64,000 bases of DNA from Piezodorus guildinii. Its lineage: Eukaryota > Arthropoda > Insecta > Hemiptera > Pentatomidae. A model generated the notes under the pieces. That model was not told the origin of the DNA, did no database searches, and was given only the letters and a program-made list of their open reading frames with translations. Location of the stretch: the NCBI GenBank assembly GCA_023052935.1, contig CM041292.1, positions 174,406,900 to 174,470,899 on the forward strand, written 5' to 3'. Numbering within the stretch: the first letter of the stretch is position 1; each line of letters starts with the position of its first letter. Below, piece after piece: positions 21,901 to 34,914 of the stretch. The translations under genes were made by a program, and so were the position numbers.

Positions 21901-24900
21901 ATTATATATTATTATATTATATATATATATATTTTATATATATATATATAATATAATATATATTACATATGTAAATTACCATCCATAAACAACTTTAAAG
22001 CTTCTACCCTGGTGGAACCATCAAATATCTTAAATCTGATACATTCCTTCTCAAAAGAGGTTATCCAATTTAAAGCTTCTTGCTTTTCCATTAAACTTGC
22101 TTAAAAGAAATTTGTGTTCTATTTCACTTAAAGTTACTGCATAAGTAGTTGAAATACGGTCCTCTAATTCCTTAATACGTTTGATCAAAAAAACCTCGTT
22201 GGCCGTTTTTGTTTCTCCTAATGCAATATTCATAGCACTAGCTTCATCTACATTATATTCTTCTAAATAGTGATCACTAATTCTGAAGTTATCATCTTCA
22301 TCTAAATATTTATTTTTCAATTCCGGTTTAAAAGCAATAGCAACTTTTCTATAACCTTCTAATTTAGTAATAGAATTTTTCATATCACAATTGTTTTACT
22401 TGCTAATAGTTCTTTGTGCAAGTCCAAATCCTTTAACTGCTCTGGTAAACTGTACCATACAACGTTGTCCACAGACAGAGCAGTTAACTCATACTTTGCT
22501 TCTCCTCTCTTGACAATATGGACATGAAGTTTCTTACTTGAAGCCATAGTTGAGTAGACTTTTATTCAATTTGTTTATGAAGTTGACTGCAATACGAGAC
22601 ATAGGGCAGCCAATTTCTTCCATAGCTCTAAGCTGGTACATACTCTTTTCCTGCGGAAAAAGAGTCTTCGACCAACGGAGGTGTAAATTATAATCATAAT
22701 TTAGTTGTAGATAGTGTCGCCATTTATCATAGTGACAAAGTAGATCACATGTGTTTTTACTTTCACTTACTATATATAGTAAGGAAAGTATTGCGATCGT
22801 GAAAATTTTCGAATTCCAGTTTTCAACGGAAATACACGTTTTAGGGTCCCCTGAGTCCAAATAACCAAGTCCCGCAAAAAGGTCTGTGTGTGTGTGTGTC
22901 TGTGGTAACTCCCGGGCGGAAACGGTAAGTCCTATGAAACTGAAATTTCATATTTAAGACAACTATACGCCCGAGACGTGACAAAACCTTTTTTCATCAA
23001 AATGAGCTTACCAGAAGAGGCACTTTATACCATGCATTTTGCACCTTTTTTCGATTTTCTCAAAAACGGTTCCGACGATTTTGATTAAACTCGCTATATC
23101 GATGTAAAATTAAATAGGCTTTAATATCATGTAGGTTTTATTTGAATAAAAATGGTCTGACAGGGCTTAAATGCCGATATTTTAAATTTTCTTCCTCTAA
23201 AGTACCTTTAATTTTTTAGATTCAATAATAATAACTAGATTATCTTGTTAGCGCTGATGAAAAACAGGTAAATATATAAATTGAATAAATTCGATACCCA
23301 ACTAAAGGAGAAAACAGAAAAAATATATTTTTACTTTCACTTACTATATATAGTAAGGAAAGTATTGCGATCGTGAAAATTTTCGAATTCCAGTTTTCAA
23401 CGGAAATACACGTTTTAGGGTCCCCTGAGTCCAAATAACCAAGTCCCGCAAAAAGGTCTGTGTGTGTGTGTGTCTGTGTGGTTGCTGTGTAACTCCCGGG
23501 CGGAAACGGTAAGTCCTATGAAACTGAAATTTCATATTTAAGACAACTATACGCCCGAGACGTGACAAAACTTTTTTCATCAAAATGAGCTTACCAGAAG
23601 AGGCACTTTATACCATGCATTTTGCACCTTTTTTCGATTTTCTCAAAAACGGTTCCGACGATTTTGATTAAACTCGCTATATCGATGTAAAATTAAATGG
23701 GCTTTAATATCATGTAGGTTTTATTTGGATAAAAATGGTCTGACAGGGCTTAAATGCCGATATTTTAAATTTTCTTCTCTAAAGTACCTTTAATTTTTTA
23801 GATTCAATAATAATAACTAGATTATCTTGTTAGCGCTGATGAAAAACAGGTAAATATATAAATTGAATAAATTCGATACCCAACTAAAGGAGAAAACAGA
23901 AAAAATATATTTTTAATGAAATTTTTCGTTTTTGAACATAAGAGCAGTAATATACATGTATGATATACCGTTGGAAAGCTAAAGATTTTAGAAAAAATAT
24001 CATCTCATACACAAGCTTTTAGAAGTTAATAGAGAGTGATGAGAAGAAGATAAAACTAACTGATTATTTTAGATAATAATATAATAGATTTTTTAATAAA
24101 ACACATGTTTATATATAAATTCAATTTGATTAATTCCTTAATAGTTTCACGTATTTTTATCTCTAACTGTATTTGAAAATTCTTTCATTGATTTTAAAAA
24201 TCGGGTAAGTGAAAGTCGTGTGTTGCCCGCACCAGATTTTTAAAGATTGGGTAGGTTTAATGTGATCTCTGACTGTTAGCTTCTAGATAGAGTAGAAAGG
24301 GACTTTTTATTCAATTCTACTATTTTAGGTAAGTTGTTTATATGTTCATTATGTTTGTATGTATCTACTTTTGTATATTATTATCAATAATAAACTACTA
24401 TTTTAGAATCGTCTAAAGTCTACTTTCTTTAAGAATTACACATATATGTTGTTTTTTTTTCTTAAAATCTATAAATTATACCAAAGAAACAAACATATAT
24501 TCAAACTAAATAAACCTTATCTCAAAAAGTTGTGAAAATGAAAAATATGTATTCTGGATATTATTTCTCATGCAAAACTCCATTTGATACTGTATCGATA
24601 AAATTCCAATAAGTATTTTACTAATCCTCTAATTCGTTTTTTCCTCTTACTGAAGTCCTTTCCAAATTCGATGTGGGCTCTTTTAAAAAATGAGCTCCAC
24701 ACACATATTCAATTGACTCCTAATATAAAAATAAATGAGATATATCTTTTAGATATACCACCCCATTGACATTTTCACATAATCTCTTCATATGCTTCAC
24801 CATCCCGATGGACTTAATGTCTTCTATTAATTTCAATCATCTTTGCTGTCCGTGGCTTGGTTGTTTGAGATCTTCAAATCTATTTTATCTCGCAGAAGAT

Positions 24901-27900
24901 AAACATTGTGCTGGTTACTAAGTAAAAATTCTAAACCCCGATCAGTAGTTTACTAATAATATTATTCGTTATTTATTCACTGTATAAAAACTTTATTTCT
25001 AATAGTCCAGCTCGTTATTTATGCCAGTTGTATTGTTATTTTAGTCAATTTTACGTTATGTTTAGATAGTAATATTTTTTCTTCTATGCTATTTCAAGAA
25101 GTAATTCTATTCAGCATTAAAATAGTACGTTCATTAAACCAATGTTTTGCATTTACTATAAATTCCTACTCATCCTAATATATTGTAAAAACTTTTTTTG
25201 GATATTGTAGAATTTAAAAAATTAATATACCTCATATATTGGTGATTTTATTTTATATACTTATATCGTTCGAAATGACTAAATCATAGATGAAAATCAT
25301 TAAATTGTGGACTTTGAAATATAATTTCTTTTATGATGATAATAATAACATAGTTTTTTAAATATGTTGTATCAATACTCTAATAATGTAAAAAGATAAT
25401 TATGAAATGATTTAAATAGGACTAAATATTCAATTCCACTAATAGAAAAAGCGCAGCAATGAAACCAAACTAATCTTACACGCTTTCGATATCGTACGAT
25501 ATCTGGGACACTTCCGCAACTCTTTTCAACCGACTTGACACATTTGCGAGTGAGGAAATATCCTTCAGATAAGCTTTAAACCGTTCATCAATGAAATGCA
25601 ACAAACTATTCATGCAAAATATATATAATATTTAAATACAGTAAAGATAAAACACGAATTAGACCTCAAAATCATAAATAATAAAATAAAATTCTGGGTT
25701 TTAGAAAGTCAGAAAATGTGTTTTGAAGGGATAATCGTTTTAAAAAATTCACCTTCAAAGAAATTGAACCCAAGAAATTAAAAATACCCAAATTTCTGAA
25801 TAGAAGGAAAGTTATTGGAGATAACTCTAGCAAATAAGGTGGGCCTGGAAGGTCTTTATAACGTAGCTCGTTTAGTTTCTGTTTGTTTATTCATTAACTA
25901 TAACTTTATGTAAATGTGGTTAAGCACATTAACATAAGACGATGCTACAGTGGGAGTCCAAAAATTTTCCTACCTAAGTTTAATCCGATGAGGGATGAGG
26001 CCACTGGGGAGTTTAGAAGGTTGCACAACGCGGAATTGCGGAGCTTGTATCCTGTGCATATAATTGAGTTGATAGCATCGCGGAGACTCAAATGGGCGCG
26101 GAAAGTTGTTGGGCTCGGTGAGAAACGGATTTCGAGAAAGTTGGTATTCGATGATCCGACTGGTAGGCGTCCGAAAGGTAGCCGAAGCGTCGATGGGAGG
26201 ATTGCGGTAAGGCTGATCTCAGGGTCTTGGGCTTGACTGGCGAACATTGGACGAGTCTGTGCAGGCGGAGTTTGGTGGTATCGGCAACGAACCTTCGGGT
26301 TCGGTAAGCCTAATATATTATTATAAGTTTAATTGGGATGGGATCCTTGACGATTACCTGACATCGCTCAGCTCGGGACTGCCTTTTTACGTTCCCTCCG
26401 AGTACGGCTGAACAAAGGATTTTTTAGTCACTTTAAATATTCATTGAGAATCCATGCTATGAACTCGCGACCTTGGGTTGAGATCTGGCGCTGTTCGAAG
26501 GTAGTTTTTTGAAAAATTATGTCAACATCAGTACGATGAGTATGTGGTAGTTTCACCTCTTGGTAGAAACGAGAAATGAATCACTACTACCACTGACCTA
26601 CCACACATAAATAGCCATAAATTTCCCCCAAACCACACTATTGTCAAAGTTCTATAATCATAAAAAAAAAAATTAGTAGAAATCGCTTGTACCAATGTTC
26701 ATATTTCATAGCATACTAAATAATGCGCCATCAACTGGAGTGATAGTAAAGGTCATCAAAAAAGAGGAAATTAATAACGGCTTTTTATAATATCTAAACA
26801 TTAACGTTGTAAAAAAAAAAAAGAAGCTTAATAATCCCAATTAGAATTTTTAAAATGATAAAAACTGAATTTCATAAAAAACAAAACACAAAAAACCTAA
26901 TAATTACAAGATAGTAAGGGAGAAATAACAAGCGTAAGTAAAATAAACGGGATTAGTGGAATTATAGGATAGCTAGAATTGTAGTATAGGTGGAGTCCTA
27001 GACTATTGGATCTTATATAACAATATGTGGTCGTCCACCCTACACCAGCCGTTGTCAAATCTGTTTTGCAAGGGAAATGTCATGATATTTGAAGCAAATA
27101 TTTGACGTATATTTCATCCTAAGTATATGAGTCAAAACTCTGAAAGTCAAACCTCTTAAATAAAGTAATGTAAAAAGATATGGGTACTGTGGCTTATAAT
27201 GGATATTCAAAGCCTAACATGATGATTTCCAACTGTACTTAAGGAAATTTTTTTTTTTACGAAATCATATAACAAATATTTTCAAGCAGTAAAGTTTCAT
27301 TAAAATATGTCATCCGATTTCATTTGAAGAACAAACAAATCCTTTAAAACGTCCTTTGATTATTGCAGTTCTTTCCAAAAGATTTTTTTTATTTTATTGA
27401 AATTTATAACTGTATATTAAAATTCATCAAGTAAATATGTTGCTAAAAGATAGTGTACATGAAAAAAATGAAGAGAAACTGCCCATTGGCAGCACTCTAG
27501 TAGTCAAATCTAAACAAGAAGTCTCGAGGTCATCTTCTCTTCAGACGCCTCGGTGGATTATCAGGAATTTCCAAAAGACAGTTGGAATTTACATTCCCTG
27601 AGCTTCTATTAATATATGAGAAGCAAAATCGTCTCTGATCTAACCAAATAAGAAAATCAAAAAATGAAAAAACTTGAAAATATTAAAAGAGAAGCTTAAA
27701 GGTTATTTATTTATTTATCACCCATTGTAATTACTCATTGTTTAAAGATAGTTATAGTATAAATACATAAGTTAAATTCACTAAACTTAGTACAAAAAAA
27801 AATAAAGCAAACTTCATAATTACATTATGATACCATTAAAAAAATAAAATTATTTTGAAAATTCACTTTTTTTATGAAGAACTTAAAATCTAATGTAATT

Positions 27901-29777
27901 AACCAATACGGAAAGATATTTCTGTAAAACATACATAGTAAAAACTCTAAATAATAAACAGCATAATTATTACTAATTTTGTAGTAAGGTTATTATATAT
28001 TATTTCTAAACCGGTTTCAATGGTTATTTTTTGTTTTGGAGGAATTTAAAACGTTATTTACTTCAAAAACGTTATTTTGGTTTTACATATCTTTAATAGT
28101 TATAACTCTTCTGTGAGGGTTATTTATTTATTTTTCGTGGTCGATTACTTCATTAAAGGTTCAATGTTTAAAATAAAAACTAAAAGAATCTCAAGATTTT
28201 ATGGGGAAAATAATCAAAACAATTCATGAGAGATATTTATGCTTACTGTAAAATTTCCTTGAGTTGGAAATCAACGAATCGATTATCAATTTGTCACAGG
28301 ATCACTGAATATTCAAACTTTTAGCCAAGATATTTTATTTTATTAATATTTATTGTGATATATAACATAACTGCTTACACATAGTATAACTGCTAATATA
28401 TAGTATAGAATAGAAAGAATTTTATATATCAAATGTACAATGGTCATGATAAAATAGAAAGCTGTTCAAGCCTTAGCATTTTTACACTTACAAATTTAAT
28501 TTTTTTTTTCAATTTTAAGAAATTTATATTAATCAGAGGAAAAAACATAAAATAAATAAAAAATACTTCTTAGACAAATAAAAATAAAAGTTAAATTAAT
28601 GAATATAAATAAATAGTGTTACATGATATATATTAAATTAAAATAGAACTAACTTAAATTAATAAACATAAAATTTCCAGAACTACACTGTTAAAATCAA
28701 ATCACAATAACATTTAAAAAATAAGAAAAAACTTAAAGTACGACATGTTTCAATATTTTATGTTTATACTTTTTGCAGCAAGAATTATATTACGCATAAC
28801 TAACTATTGTGTTTATGTGCTCGCGTGAGCTGTTGTGGCAGGGTTCGTCTTGGAAATGGGGTTCGTCATTCTCATCGATTTATTTTGTGCAATTCGAACC
28901 TTTTAGTAATTAGAGGCACACGTATTGGACGATAGTGGGCATGCATAGAGCAGGACAGGTCTTGTACATACATAAGTAATAAATCAACCTCCAGTTAGGC
29001 AGGTTTAAGTTAGACTTTCTGTTTAATATATAGTATAATATATAAATAAAATACAATATATCTAATATTTTTAATTATTGTAAATATTTTTCAGCGCTGA
29101 CCCCCAGTACAGCTCGGCGGTGATCAACAGTAACGTGATACTGCGGAGTAGCGGCGAGGTGGTTTGGCTCAGCCACGGGATATACAAGAGCAGTTGTCAC
29201 ATCGACGTCCAATACTTCCCCTTCGACATACAGAGCTGTCACATGAAATGGGCTTCCTGGACCTACGATGGATATCAGGTCACTAAAACATTTACAAAAG
29301 TAAAATAAATTTAAAAAACGCTGAAATTATTATAACACACTGGTTAATGATTTCTGGTAAGGGTATAACTGTTCATATACCAGTTTATAGTTAAAGTAGA
29401 CCCGCACCTGTTTAGCACGAGGCAATTTGAATGAGGTGTTGTCATTTATGTTTAACCTTCTACTTTACCAATAACATATGTTCAGAAGTTTTTGGGCTTA
29501 AAACATTACAACGGTCTCTTTTAATGCATATTAATTTTTTTAAATTCTTGCGCTTTACAACGATATATTATACGCCTATGTTTCTACTATTATTTCAGAA
29601 ATAATTTTTTTGGTTACAGAAAATAAATGTTTGAAGGTTAAAGAAAAGCTAAACCGCAATGCAATTTGCTTATAAAACTTCAAAAAAGAATGACCTTAAT
29701 GATGGTGAAAACCGTTACAAAATTCGCCTTGTGGTTTAGAAGGAGTTAGGAGTAATAAGGAAGCCAAAATCGCCATA

Positions 29778-29847
<70 letters not shown>

Positions 29848-30076
29848 GATTAACTACTATGAAGAGCAACAAATAATTCTAAGGAAAATGGAATATCATT
29901 TTGTAGAATTATATAGAACCTCAATTCTCATTATTCGTTATCTTCAAAAATAACTCAAAAAGTCACGGGCATATATATATATATATAAAGAATGACCTTA
30001 ATGATGGTGAAAACCGTTACAAAATTCGCCTTGTGGTTTAGGAGTTAGGAGTAATAAGGAAGCCAAAATCGCCATA

Positions 30077-30118
<42 letters not shown>

Positions 30119-30236
30119 TTAACTACTATGAAGAGCAACAAATAATTCTAAGGAAAATGGAATATCATTTTGTAGAATTATATAGAACCTCAATTCTCAT
30201 TATTCGTTATCTTCAAAAATAACTCAAAAAGTCACG

Positions 30237-30298
<62 letters not shown>

Positions 30299-30342
30299 AT
30301 ATATAAGTGATGTTAAGATTTTCTTTTCTGTTTTATATTTTT

Positions 30343-30380
<38 letters not shown>

Positions 30381-33300
30381 GGTTTATCGCACTTCAATGA
30401 TTCTAAAACTCTATACATACTTTTCTTTATCTTCAAAAATAATTGATTTATGGGCGTATTAATGGGTAAAAGTTTTCTTATTATTCGCCATTTTGTGATT
30501 GTAAACAGTAATAATTTTTTTCTTTATCTTCAAAAATAACTGACTTACACGTAAAATTTCTATTTCTTTTCATTGCTTTTTCCTCTTTTTCTATTGATTC
30601 GTGTTGTTCTTTTTCGTTTAACACACTAACATTGTTTTCCTATCTGCGAAAATAACGGAGCCACAAGCGCATATGTAGGCAAGATTTCAATTTTTTTTTA
30701 TTGGTTTATCGCACTTCAATGATTCTAAAACTCTATACATACTTTTCTTTATCTTCAAAAATAATTGATTTATGGGCGTATTAATGGGTAAAAGTTTTCT
30801 TATTATTCGCCATTTTGTGATTGTAAACAGTAATAATTTTTTTCTTTATCTTCAAAAATAACTGACTTACACGTAAAATTTCTATTTCTTTTCATTGCTT
30901 TTTCCTCTTTTTCTATTGATTCGTGTTGTTCTTTTTCGTTTAACACACTAACATTGTTTTCCCTATCTGCGAAAATAACGGAGCCACAAGCGCATATGTA
31001 GGCAAGATTTCAATTTTTTTTTATTGGTTTATCGCACTTCAATGATTCTAAAACTCTATACATACTTTTCTTTATCTTCAAAAATAACTGATTTATGGGC
31101 GTATTAATGGGTAAAAGTTTTCTTATTATTCGCCATTTTGTGGTTGTAAACAGTAATAATTTTTTTCTTTATCTTCAAAAATAACTGACTTACACGTAAA
31201 ATTTCTATTTCTTTTCATTGCTTTTTCCTCTTTTTCTTTTGATTCGTGTTTTGTTTTTTCGTTTAACACACTAACAATTGTTTTCCCTATCTTCGAAAAT
31301 TACAGAGTCACAAGCGCATATACAGGCAAGATTTCAATTTTTTTTTTTTTTTTTTTTGCTTATCACTCTTTACTGATTCTAAACCTTAATACATATTTTT
31401 CTCAGTTATTACATATCTTCGAAAATAATTGGGTTATGGGCGTATTTATGTGTAAAATTTCAATTTTTATTCTTTACTTTTTTATAATTATTCGCGGTTT
31501 TTTCAGAAACCATCGCAGAACTTAGAATGTCGAAAGGAAGCTATTTTTCATTCGAGAGCATGTAGGAAAAGGTCGTATAGCTATCGAAAATGTTTAGTCA
31601 GAACATTATATAGCATATGTCATAACAAAACCGTTAGCAGCCCCACGATTTCGAATTTTGTGCGGAAAAATAGGTATAATATAGATCGTTATAATATTTT
31701 ACAGTAAACAAGGAAAGTATCATACGAATTGTTCAATTTAAAAATATTAGAAAAGTAACCAAATATTTTGTATTAAAATATTTGTTGAATACTTTGATAA
31801 CCTGAACACCTTTTACATTATAAGCTGAATCAACAGTTTAAAAAAAAAAATTATTCAAAGAAAGAAAAACTAATAGAACACACTCAACCGTCGAAATCTG
31901 CTGACCAGAAGGGCCAGTTTTTACCATACACTTTACACCTTTTTACGATTTTCTCAAAAATGGCCCAAACTATTTTGATTAAACTCGCTATATGTATGTT
32001 AAATTTAATGTCGTGTTGAGAGAAAAATGTTGTATTATATACAAAGTTCTACTGATACCACAAATTGGTGATTAAACTATTTTCTTATTCTATTGAAGGA
32101 AAACAGAAAGGATCATTCTTCAGATACGATTCATCAGGCAATATTTCGTCCGTATTTGTACTATCGTTATTAGACTTGTGGTTGCTAAAGTGACTGCGTA
32201 TTAACTTCAACCATCACCACATCTCCTATGTTACCTTCAATTTTGTGAACTGAAGTGGTTGTAAAAGAAGGATCAATAGACTACACACATAACATATTTT
32301 TATTGCGGAATAATTTTTTGAAGATAAAATGTCAAGGACCATAAAAGCCTACTTTCACGCATTATCAAGAAACGAGTAAATATGAATTATAAGGCATTAA
32401 AAAAACAATTAAAAACGATGATAAAAATTTGAATGTACTTTACGAAGAAGAGACACAAAATATTCATGAGGTTTTGAAAATGTTAATAAGAATTTACACT
32501 AGTATTTTGGCTTTAACAGAAAAAAAATATCAATCGTAGTATTAAACTAATTAACTAATAGAAAGGAATAGAACTGATTAGTTATTGGGTTGTAAAATAA
32601 GTTCATAGCGTTTTTAAATATTTGCAATTTTATCCTCTCTCTCTTTATTAAATCATGTATACTTGGTCAATAATGTTTACATATTATAAGAATTTGGTGC
32701 GCACAACACACGACTTTAACTTACCTCCGCTGTTAAAATCAATTTTTAAAACTTACATTCAGAGATAAAAATTAATGTTTAAAGAATTAATTACATTGAT
32801 TCTCAATATAAACATGTGTTTTATTAAACAATATATTATAAAATTATTTACCACAATGAGTTAGTTTTATCGGTTTTTCAGCACTCACCGTTAACTTTTA
32901 CAGTTTCATATATAACATAATATTTTATCTGAAATCTTTAGCTTTCCAAAGTTATATTATACATCTATATTACTGTTTTTATGTTAAAAAGCACAAAAAT
33001 TGTATTAAAAAACATTTTGTGTTTGGTACCTAGGATTGCTTTACAAACTCCGTCATCCATATTTTCTCAATCTGCTGGAGTGCCTCAAGGTAGTATCTCA
33101 CTATCCTCTACTCCCTTTATACAGCTGACATTCCACTCCATTCTCGCACCTTCCTCGCAATACTTATGCTGATGACACGTGTGTCTTATCCGTCCATAAC
33201 GATCCAACTACTGCATCCCAAACCCTTCAGTCCTACATCAAAGACATTGAAGAATGATGTCAAAATTGGAGGATTAAAATAAATCCTACCAAATCACCTT

Positions 33301-34865
33301 TACCATTTGCCGCAAACCGATGACTTCCTGGCCGTTTTTGAGAAAATCGTGAAAAAGTTCAAAATGCATGGTTCTGACAATCCGATTTTTATGAAAAAGT
33401 TGCAGAAACATATCGGGCGTTTTGTTGTCTCTAATTTGAAATTTAATTATTTTCTTTTATTTCATTTATTTTATTTTATTTTACTTTTTTCATTTGTTAT
33501 TGAGGTATTTTATTTTTTGTTTGTTTTATTTGTACTTATGGAATGAATGACTTCTTTTATCTCTAATACTTATTGCCCAAGATAGTGGCAGATTGTATTA
33601 CTTCTCAATAAAGCAATATTATTTTAATTTGAAATTTCTCTTTCGTGGGACTTTTCGTTTTCGTGCCAGGCTTACAACAGATACGTACAGACCTTTTTGC
33701 GCGACTAGGTTATTGGACTTGGACGCTAAAGCGTGTATTTCCTTGAAAAACTTAAATTCGAAAATTTTCACGATCGCAATACTTTTCATTACTATATATT
33801 TCATGTGGGTGAAAGTAAAAAAGGATCTTTTAACGGGCTTTTATGCATATTGAATTTTATTTAACTGAGATATTTAAGTGGTATTTCGCTTGCTTGAAAT
33901 GGAAGAGAAAAATTCATTTTCGTCTTTTAATGATTTTTTATTAAATAAAAGGAAAATTCGCAGCACTGATGGTTAACAGACTTTGCAGTGTGTATGGTGA
34001 AAGAAATATAAATGTTTCTTATTGTCTGTCAAAGATCTTATTGTTTGTTCGACAAACCCGTTTAGGAGTTAGCTCTAAGGAAATTAGAGAGCATTCCAAA
34101 CTTAACTGTTTCAAAACACTCCATTGAAAGCTGTGATTTATTTGTATTTCACTTTAAAGAAAATTTATCCATTATTAAAATAGTTTACAAGAAATATTAA
34201 AGTTGATGAAAAGATAAAATTAGTCACATAATCTTGTTAGTATTGATAAATAACAGCTAAATATGCATGTTGAGCAAATTTGATTACCAAATAAAGGAGA
34301 AAAATTCAACCATGTTATTTTTGTTTTTTTGAACCCAAGAATAGTGGTGTAGATGTATAATATATCGTTGGAAAGATAAAGATAAAATATTATGTTATAC
34401 ACAAGCCTGTGTAAAAAATTGCATACAAAATATGTTTGCGCCTTTTTCCTTCATTTATTTATTAAATTCACTCAACTTCTATATTCAGCCGTTGTTTTTC
34501 AATGCTAATAAGATGATGTGCCCAGTTTTTAGAAATATACAGAATTAAAGATACTTTAAAAGAATAAAATTAAAAAAATATTAGGCATTTAAGACCTGTC
34601 AGACTATATCAATCAGAATGAAACTTACATGATATTAAAGCTCATTAAATTTTACATAGATATAGGGAGTTTAATCAAAATCTTTTGAGCCGTTTCGGAG
34701 AAAATCGTAAAAAGGTGCAAAATGCATGGTATGAAGTACATCTTCCGGTCAGCTGATTTTGACGAAAAATATTTTGTAACATCTAGGCCGTATAGTTGTC
34801 TTAAATATGAAATTTCAGTTTCATAGGATTTGCCGTTTTTGCCCGGGAGTTACCACTCACACAAC

Positions 34866-34914
<49 letters not shown>

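Noticed and set aside
22534..22860. 108-codon minus-strand frame
   Set aside because: It joins the end of the ACTTTCACTTAC family (DSGDPKTC part) with unrelated sequence; the adjacent gag-like gene uses another frame.
29779..30305. CRISPR-like alternation of repeats and spacers
   Set aside because: The regular pattern is AT microsatellite and tandem duplication in an insect intron.
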